A stretch of 64,000 bases of DNA from Fusicatenibacter saccharivorans. GTDB lineage: Bacteria; Bacillota; Clostridia; Lachnospirales; Lachnospiraceae. The DNA lies in contig NZ_JAQEGR010000015.1 in NCBI RefSeq assembly GCF_027667425.1, positions 33,443 through 97,442 of the forward strand. Reading direction: 5' to 3'. Each line of letters opens with the position of its first letter. The stretch's first letter is position 1. The notes beneath the pieces are model-generated. The model saw only the letters and a program-made list of their open reading frames with translations. It did no database searches and was not told where the DNA came from. The translations under genes and the position numbers were made by a program. This document shows, piece by piece, positions 59,367 to 64,000 of this stretch.

Positions 59367-60194
59367 TCACTTACTTCCGTAAATCGTCCCGAGTTCATAC
59401 CCTCTTTTTCTGTCAAGGTCGAGGCTCTTCAGGAAAAAGAGCGTATCATGTTCATCGCAGTCCGTCTGGCTTTCCCGGAAGAAGGACAGGTTTTCCTCTA
59501 TACGTTCATCCAGATTGCTGATGCTCTTTCGCAGTTCCTGATAGAGACTTTTGGTAACCATTTCTTTGTAATGGCCCGGCACCTGGTTCAGCACCCACTC
59601 GTGGAGATGGATCATGTTGTGCAGTACAAGTTTTTCGTCTTCCAGCCCTTCCGGTGTTATGACAAAGCATCCTGTGCCAGGGTAAAACTGAGCCTTGTTG
59701 CTTCCTTTCTTTTTACAAAGTTTCAGTTTGAACAGATCATATGAAAAATAAGTCAGCTCATCCGGCAGCGGAATCGTCTCCGGTTCCCAGGTTCCGTCCT
59801 CACGCTGTGCTTCCGCTGCGACGAATGGCCCGCAGATGCTTTCCCGTTCCATCCGCATATCGTCAAAGAACTCCTCAAACTCACCCATCCGCATGGAAAT
59901 CGTTATTCTGTCCCGGATTTCCTGATCCACTTTTTCCGGGCTGCCTGTTTTCACCGGACGTGTCTTGTACAACTGGTCAAGTCTGACTCCATAAAGCCGT
60001 GCCAGATTCAACGCATTATCAATGCTTGGAAGTTTCGGATGTGTTTTGCTCTCCCAACTGCATACCGTCTGCTCTGCCGAAAGTCCAATCGCGTCTCTCA
60101 CCTGTTTTAACTTCAAGTTATTCTCAATTCTAAGTTTTTTCAGATTTTTTGCTGTTTCTATGGAATCAATCCCAACATTATTATAAGCATCCAT
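59367..60194 (-). CDS. XRE-type regulator with large C-terminal domain of unknown function
   Basis: A 275-residue protein. Residues 12-80 form a helix-turn-helix (AKNLKKLRIENNLKLKQVRD, SAEQTVCSWESKTHPKLPSI, LNLARLYGVRLDQLY). The remaining 190 residues are a domain I do not recognise. It has a Trp-rich middle (EDGTWEPETIPLPDEL), a hydrophobic His-containing part (LHNMIHLHEWVLNQVPGHYK) and an acidic tail ending HDTLFFLKSLDLDRKRGYEL. That tail is duplicated, diverged, in a broken copy at 61479-61778. AGGAG precedes the ATG. Upstream lie tandem palindromes (60245-60289), possibly its operator. A one-component sensor controlling the ligase cluster is a reasonable guess. Confidence 0.8.
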   Translation of the reverse strand: MDAYNNVGIDSIETAKNLKKLRIENNLKLKQVRDAIGLSAEQTVCSWESKTHPKLPSIDNALNLARLYGVRLDQLYKTRPVKTGSPEKVDQEIRDRITISMRMGEFEEFFDDMRMERESICGPFVAAEAQREDGTWEPETIPLPDELTYFSYDLFKLKLCKKKGSNKAQFYPGTGCFVITPEGLEDEKLVLHNMIHLHEWVLNQVPGHYKEMVTKSLYQELRKSISNLDERIEENLSFFRESQTDCDEHDTLFFLKSLDLDRKRGYELGTIYGSK

Positions 60195-60244
60195 CTAAAA
60201 TTCTCCTCGTTATTCTCCAAATTATTTCTAAAAAATGTATCCTC

Positions 60245-60289
60245 GTTACTGTTCATTCAGCAGTGAACCGTAACTGTCCCCCGACAGTT
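60245..60289. repeat. Tandem palindromes upstream of the larger XRE gene
   Basis: GTTAC-T-GTTCA and TGAAC-C-GTAAC form an imperfect inverted repeat (60245-60274). Next to it AACTGTC-CCCC-GACAGTT is a perfect 7-bp palindrome (60272-60289). They could be an operator for the XRE protein, leader hairpins on the minus strand, or a REP-like element. Confidence 0.5.
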
Positions 60290-60312
60290 GAATCCTTTTT
60301 CTCATCCTGGGC

Positions 60313-60341
60313 TTGCATTTTTTCTCTGGAAAGTGTAATAT
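60313..60341 (+). promoter_or_regulatory. Candidate plus-strand promoter in the 60.2-60.5 kb gap
   Basis: TTGCAT (60313-60318), a 17-base spacer and TAATAT (60336-60341), pointing to the right with no plus-strand gene ahead except the candidate small RNA. Confidence 0.4.
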
Positions 60342-60347
60342 CATAGA

Positions 60348-60475
60348 TGTAACTAAAAGGAAACTGAGTGGCTTCTGCCTACGCAAAGCAACTACTACCC
60401 TAAGCTACAACCCCCAAAAAAGCTCAGGTCCAGAGTTAACCTTACTTTCATAACTCTGGTTCCCCTGAGCTTTTT
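60348..60475 (+). ncRNA. Candidate small RNA ending in a strong bidirectional terminator
   Basis: From the promoter-like site a transcript of about 128 bases would end at the terminator AGCTCAGG/CCTGAGCT with inner CCAGAGTTA/TAACTCTGG (60416-60475). No start codon with ribosome site opens a frame; the first ATG is followed at once by TAA. The same hairpin terminates the RNA ligase gene on the minus strand, which is the certain part. The small RNA is a hypothesis. Confidence 0.35.
60416..60475. terminator. Bidirectional terminator after the RNA ligase gene at 60507
   Basis: A two-segment stem, AAAAAGCTCAGG/CCTGAGCTTTTT and CCAGAGTTA/TAACTCTGG, with 12-base loop. T-runs on both strands. Confidence 0.9.
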
Positions 60476-60506
60476 CTTTTATCAGATCTCCGCCAGAAAA
60501 AATTCC

Positions 60507-61457
60507 TTATTTCCCGCGTGCTTCATCCATCTTCTTCAGAATACTCTTTGCAAGATTCATCGTCTGCCCACCGCACATTTTACCGAAGAGTTTTCCGCAG
60601 GCTTCCACGGCCTCCGCCTCTTCCTTCACGCAGTCCGCATAGATTCTTTTTGCGATCACCGGGGCAATCAGCTTCCATTCTGCCGTTCCAAACTCCTCTG
60701 GCAGAATACCTTCATCGCGCATTTTATACAGCTCTTTTTCCACGCGCTCCCGCGTCACCATCCGCTCAACAGTTGCAAACGCCATCTTTTTCGCCGCTTC
60801 CTGCTCCGATGTGATCGGTGCTTTCTGTGCTTTCATCTCTGAAAATTTTTCATTCACAATCTTCAGCACAAACGGCGCTCTCGAGTCCGGATTATTCAGT
60901 TTCGACATATTCTTGACGATAATGCCTTCCTCGCAGTCCCCATCCGTATACTTCGTAATCCGCATGAAACTCCGACAGTGATCCCAGTCCACGAAAGGTC
61001 CGTCATACAGCACATGTATATACGGAACTCCTACCTCAGCCGCCAGCGCCTTTACCTGCTTCTGCGGCAGATAACCGTCCGCTTTCAGATCGTAGACATC
61101 GTACATGATCCAGATATTCAGATATTTCTCCGGATACGGTACACGATGACGCGTCATCCATTCCCCGAAAAATACATAATCGGGATACTTCTGAAACTTC
61201 TCCGCGTCCAGTGTATCCACATAGTCGAGAAATTTTGATGTCGCGTCGACATCCTTTGTCCTCACGATCTGCTGCTTTCTGGAGAACGCCGCAAGCTTTC
61301 CTGTTTCCGGGTCATACCGTACGCTGGCATTGCTTCCATCGATTTTAATCTGAATCACAATGTGATCCCCGGGCTCGAAAGCCCAGGTGTTCTTGTTTTT
61401 GTGCATCTCATTTTCCTGCACGATTCGCTTGATATCCATAAATTTCTTCTGCTCCAT
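60507..61457 (-). CDS. RNA ligase family protein (Rnl2-like nucleotidyltransferase)
   Basis: A 316-residue covalent nucleotidyltransferase that should form a ligase-AMP intermediate and join 3'-OH to 5'-phosphate RNA ends. Motif I is QIKIDGSNASVRY (nucleophile Lys38); motif IIIa-like YVFFGEWMTRHR, motif IV CEEGIIVKN and motif V APFVLKIVNEKF follow in the right order and spacing. The C-terminal 100 residues are helical, as in Rnl2-type enzymes. There is no N-terminal OB or DNA-ligase zinc/BRCT part. AAAGGGG precedes the ATG. It is last on the minus strand in a cluster with a second RNA ligase and a PARG-like protein. Polynucleotide kinase is not seen nearby. Confidence 0.87.
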   Translation of the reverse strand: MEQKKFMDIKRIVQENEMHKNKNTWAFEPGDHIVIQIKIDGSNASVRYDPETGKLAAFSRKQQIVRTKDVDATSKFLDYVDTLDAEKFQKYPDYVFFGEWMTRHRVPYPEKYLNIWIMYDVYDLKADGYLPQKQVKALAAEVGVPYIHVLYDGPFVDWDHCRSFMRITKYTDGDCEEGIIVKNMSKLNNPDSRAPFVLKIVNEKFSEMKAQKAPITSEQEAAKKMAFATVERMVTRERVEKELYKMRDEGILPEEFGTAEWKLIAPVIAKRIYADCVKEEAEAVEACGKLFGKMCGGQTMNLAKSILKKMDEARGK

Positions 61458-61478
61458 AAAATAATACCCCTTTCCTTT

Positions 61479-61778
61479 CTAATTCTCATGGGTACACTCA
61501 TAGATCGTACCCAGCTCATAACCCATTCTGCGGTCGAGATCCAGGCTCTTCAGGTAGAAGAGCGTATCATGCTCGTTGCAGTCCGATGCACTGATTCGGA
61601 AGAAGAAAAGATTGTCCATGATCTTCTCATCCAGATCCGCAATCTCATCCTTCAGTTTCTGATAAAGGCAGACAGTAACGAGTTCCTTGTACCGGGATGG
61701 CAGGCGCATAATTAATCTCTCCCACTCGATGAGATACCTGGCCGTTCTCATCTCTTTCACCATGTAAAATTCTATCAT
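61479..61778 (-). pseudogene. Truncated copy of the C-terminal domain of the 59367 XRE-type gene
   Basis: The 99-codon frame aligns with the last 100 residues of the 275-residue protein at 59367-60194. Near-identical parts are YKELVTVCLYQKLKDEIADL (versus YKEMVTKSLYQELRKSISNL) and HDTLFYLKSLDLDRRMGYEL (versus HDTLFFLKSLDLDRKRGYEL), both with GTIY after. The helix-turn-helix and central part are absent, and the upstream sequence is the direct repeat element, so this is a 3' remnant. No ribosome site fits the first ATG. It lies 21 bases before the Rnl2-like gene and may be co-transcribed with it. Confidence 0.7.
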
Positions 61779-61890
61779 ACCTCATCTGCCCAGTCATTCG
61801 TCCCGCAGTATAACTGCCGCGTTCTCTTTTACGCAAAACCGGGATGGTATCCTGCAGATGAAGCAGAATACCATCCCGGTTTTCCTCTAT
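61764..61890. repeat. Direct repeat copy A (partner 63012-63136), with long hairpin
   Basis: About 85 bases at 61764-61848 match 63012-63096 at roughly 85-90 percent by eye. The hairpin core is AACCGGGATG/CATCCCGGTT, extended in this copy by GGTATCCTGC/GCAGAATACC, and is terminator-like for the ligase gene at 61930. Confidence 0.75.
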
Positions 61891-61929
61891 TGACAAATAT
61901 ACATGCTCAAGTTTCTTCAAACAGTTCTT

Positions 61930-62958
61930 TTATTTCTTTAGCAAATAATCATTGTTTAATACTTTCATAGATAACGGTCCTTCCACAATTCTGGAATACA
62001 CCGGTTCCAATGGGCGTATTACAATTCCTTCTTTATTCATACCAGATGTATACTTTCCCTTTGCTCTTTCTAAAAGTTCTTCGATACTATCATACTCAAA
62101 CAAATCTCTTTCTTCTTCCACCGGAACCATTTTTAGGTTCAGAATTCCGCACAGTTCTTTCATCTTCGCAAGAGACAGTCTTCTGTGTGTTTTCAGATCT
62201 ATCATGGTAAATACATACCATTCCGGTTTTTTCAGCTTTAATCTGTTCTTTTGAATACCAGCACCGCAGAATTCACCCTGAATTGCGAGATCTGACAGAT
62301 TATTCTCCTTTATTCTATCGGGTATCCCATTTTCATGTGCATATTTCCACATCGCACATTTTCCGTCATCTGCATATTCAAAATTTCTTCCGCATACACC
62401 AAAATGATCGTCTTTCCGATACATCGTAACACTGGTTCCGTCCATCTTTGTACTGATGTAATATCCATTTATCTTTTTAAATTCGTCGATCAATTCTGGA
62501 TAAGACTGTACTCTCAGCTCATCTGTTTTTGGAATTCCGTCTGGAAACTCCCCTATAATCGTACCACTGCTGGTGACTCTTTCCTCTACTTCCCACTTTC
62601 TGATTCCAAGCAGCTCTGTAACCTCATCACCAATCTTATACGTTCCTTCCGGCAATATAGATAAAGGCTGAACCAGGCCCTGAGAAATCTGGCCTCTAAA
62701 TTTCATAGTTCTCAGCCGAAAACCTTCTCCCAGAAGTTCGTTCTTCTCATAGCTGCTGCTTCGCAGAAATTCAAACTGCTCACAAATCGGAAGAAACGAA
62801 TCTGCTTCCATATATACACAGCAATCTCCAACCCGAAACTGTCCCTTATTCGCAACACACTTCCATCCCAGGACATGCACACACTCTATTCTGTCTGCTC
62901 CTTCAATTGGAGTTATGTGATGTACATACTGCACAGATGCCAATTTTCGCTTTCCCAT
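61930..62958 (-). CDS. RNA ligase, DRB0094/Rnl5-like family
   Basis: A 342-residue RNA ligase of a family different from its neighbour. The N-terminal domain (1-120) is OB-like, with KLASVQYVHHITPIEGADRI, GWKCVANKGQFRVGDCCVYM and FLPICEQFEFL, matching the adenylation-preceding domain of Deinococcus DRB0094. The ligase core follows: motif I STKMDGTSVTMY (Lys171), IQGEFCGAGIQ (motif III/IIIa-like), KEGIVIRPLE (motif IV) and SMKVLNNDYLLK (motif V). DRB0094 seals 3'-OH/5'-P nicks in duplexes where the 3' side is RNA. GAGAGAGG precedes the ATG. Flanked on both sides by copies of the direct repeat. Confidence 0.87.
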   Translation of the reverse strand: MGKRKLASVQYVHHITPIEGADRIECVHVLGWKCVANKGQFRVGDCCVYMEADSFLPICEQFEFLRSSSYEKNELLGEGFRLRTMKFRGQISQGLVQPLSILPEGTYKIGDEVTELLGIRKWEVEERVTSSGTIIGEFPDGIPKTDELRVQSYPELIDEFKKINGYYISTKMDGTSVTMYRKDDHFGVCGRNFEYADDGKCAMWKYAHENGIPDRIKENNLSDLAIQGEFCGAGIQKNRLKLKKPEWYVFTMIDLKTHRRLSLAKMKELCGILNLKMVPVEEERDLFEYDSIEELLERAKGKYTSGMNKEGIVIRPLEPVYSRIVEGPLSMKVLNNDYLLKK

Positions 62959-63011
62959 TTTTCAAAATCCTCTCTCAAAATAATTTTATATAGGCATTTG
63001 TAAAACGCCAC

Positions 63012-63136
63012 AGGTAAAATTTTATCATGCTTCATCTGCCCAGTCATTCATCCCGTAGTATAACTGCTGCGCGCTCTTTTAAGCAAAACCGGGATGCCAC
63101 CCTGCTTCATCTGCAGGAAAACATCCCGGTTTTCTT
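63012..63136. repeat. Direct repeat copy B (partner 61764-61890), with hairpin
   Basis: Same element as copy A: the conserved block with TCATCTGCCCAGTCATTC, then the hairpin AACCGGGATG/CATCCCGGTT. The loop arms differ (CCACCCTGC here), so the outer stem is better kept than the inner. It follows the PARG-like gene on the minus strand as a terminator. Confidence 0.75.
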
Positions 63137-63155
63137 CTTTCCTAAATATATATGC

Positions 63156-63989
63156 TCAGTTTTCTTTAAATACTTCCGCAAATCTTCTGTAGTTCCCATT
63201 CTTTCCATCCGGCACCGCGAACACGACCGTATCGAAACTTGTATGCGTCGTTGTCAGAAATTCCTTGAAAATCCCGGCAACTTCTTTTGCATCCTGTCCG
63301 AAAACACCACATCCGTATGCACCCAGAATCAGAGTCTTTACCTCGTTCTTTTCCGCAATATCCAGCACAAACTGGATTCTGCTTTTCAGCGCCTCTGTAT
63401 TTTCCCGGTCGGAGACATTTTCGTATTTCTGTGCCGCCGCCTTATTCGGTGCTGCACAGGTGATCACATCGCAGAACGCTTCCTTCCCATTACGGAAAAA
63501 TCCAATTTCCGGCGAATACAGCGCACGGTTCAAATACAGCCCTTTCTGTTTATGCTGCATATTCCATTCATAAAACTCTCTCTGAAAACTTTCCAGCACA
63601 TTGTACAAAAACGATTCATGACACAGACATTCTTCCTGCGCGATACTGCCCCTGATAAAACCGCCGCCCGGACTCCGGTAAGAAGCGAAATTCAGAACCG
63701 CCGTTTTCGATCCCTGATATTTTAGGATTGCAGCAACGCTGTCCAGATCCTCCACGAAAATACGCATCTTATTCTGCTCTGCATTCTCGTCCGGATCTTT
63801 CGAATTCCAGACTACTTTATAAAGTTTCGTTGCCGAAATAGAAGCCTGAATCTGATCCTTGTACTTGTCCTGCATCAGCTTCGTATGACGCTCAGCCTTT
63901 ACCGCATTCTCGATTTTTCTGTTGTTCCTCTGTTCTCTCATGTAAGCCATCTTACCATCGTAAGCGCAAAATATTGCTACGTTACTCAT
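63156..63989 (-). CDS. TIGR02452 family, bacterial-type poly(ADP-ribose) glycohydrolase/macrodomain protein
   Basis: A 277-codon macrodomain protein. The catalytic signature GGG-x7-QEE is intact in SPGGGFIRGSIAQEECL (Gly108-110, Glu119-120), and the ADP-ribose phosphate loop is GAYGCGVFGQD. The family removes ADP-ribose from modified targets. An in-frame TAA lies just upstream of ATG 63989, so this is the longest possible start. It has no visible ribosome site, and internal ATGs at 63950 or 63941 (MREQRNNRK) fit the family's usual beginning better. First gene, on the minus strand, of a line followed by two RNA ligases; the upstream neighbours are outside the window. Confidence 0.88.
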   Translation of the reverse strand: MSNVAIFCAYDGKMAYMREQRNNRKIENAVKAERHTKLMQDKYKDQIQASISATKLYKVVWNSKDPDENAEQNKMRIFVEDLDSVAAILKYQGSKTAVLNFASYRSPGGGFIRGSIAQEECLCHESFLYNVLESFQREFYEWNMQHKQKGLYLNRALYSPEIGFFRNGKEAFCDVITCAAPNKAAAQKYENVSDRENTEALKSRIQFVLDIAEKNEVKTLILGAYGCGVFGQDAKEVAGIFKEFLTTTHTSFDTVVFAVPDGKNGNYRRFAEVFKEN

Positions 63990-64000
63990 GAATTACGCTT

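Noticed and set aside
61645..61920. A 91-codon minus-strand frame across the direct repeat
   Set aside because: It runs through the terminator hairpin and the remnant's start; similarity to the second copy is at DNA level, not as an intact protein.

Overview
The window looks like a chromosomal segment of a Gram-positive, low-to-mid GC Clostridia, most probably a Lachnospiraceae gut anaerobe. This is inferred from gene content: a T-box controlled tRNA ligase operon, an archaeal-type AspRS with GatCAB, LL-diaminopimelate aminotransferase (DapL), an ANTAR regulator beside glnA, RemA, RqcH, a high-cysteine small protein of the 'chorion class' kind, AGGAGG-type ribosome binding sites and several TTG/GTG starts. 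No species is claimed.

Layout. 0-11.3 kb: a MATE exporter cut by the left edge, a divergent AraC regulator, a GH2 beta-mannosidase, an M24 aminopeptidase P, a three-gene polar amino-acid ABC importer, a decayed stretch (response-regulator and GGDEF remnants) and a DUF378 membrane protein. 11.4-16.4 kb: aspS2-gatC-gatA-gatB behind a T-box leader, a tRNA-dependent amidation module. 16.5-26 kb: nitrogen assimilation, glnA-ANTAR-dapL and gltB-gltD, each with its own promoter. 26-29.6 kb: pyrG, a structured non-coding RNA, purF. 29.7-33.3 kb: an S8 protease, a small XRE regulator, a Cys/Gly/Asn-rich protein and two coupled small genes of unknown role. 33.3-36.4 kb: remA-gmk-rpoZ-rimO-pgsA. 36.5-41.6 kb: rqcH, a P-type cation ATPase, a ywlG-like gene. 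41.6-49.3 kb: leuS, an EF-G paralogue, tyrA-aroA. 49.3-52.5 kb: a four-gene phosphatidylethanolamine cluster with overlapping frames. 52.7-58.7 kb: queA, sbcDC and two tRNA genes (Val, Met). 58.8-64 kb: an accessory region with two XRE-type regulators, two RNA ligases of different families, a PARG-type macrodomain protein, a truncated gene copy, palindromes and a direct repeat of about 125 bp.

The core of the window is housekeeping: ammonium enters glutamine and glutamate (GlnA, GltBD), glutamine feeds CTP (PyrG), purines (PurF) and amidated aminoacyl-tRNA (GatCAB), and lysine/cell-wall precursor synthesis is tied in by DapL. The part most likely to be a little-described system is the right end: two RNA-sealing enzymes with an ADP-ribose hydrolase-like protein suggest a nucleic-acid repair or de-ADP-ribosylation cassette. 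That function is inferred and untested. Regulatory RNA is also rich here: a T-box, a candidate ANTAR-controlled leader and a multibranched RNA upstream of pyrG.
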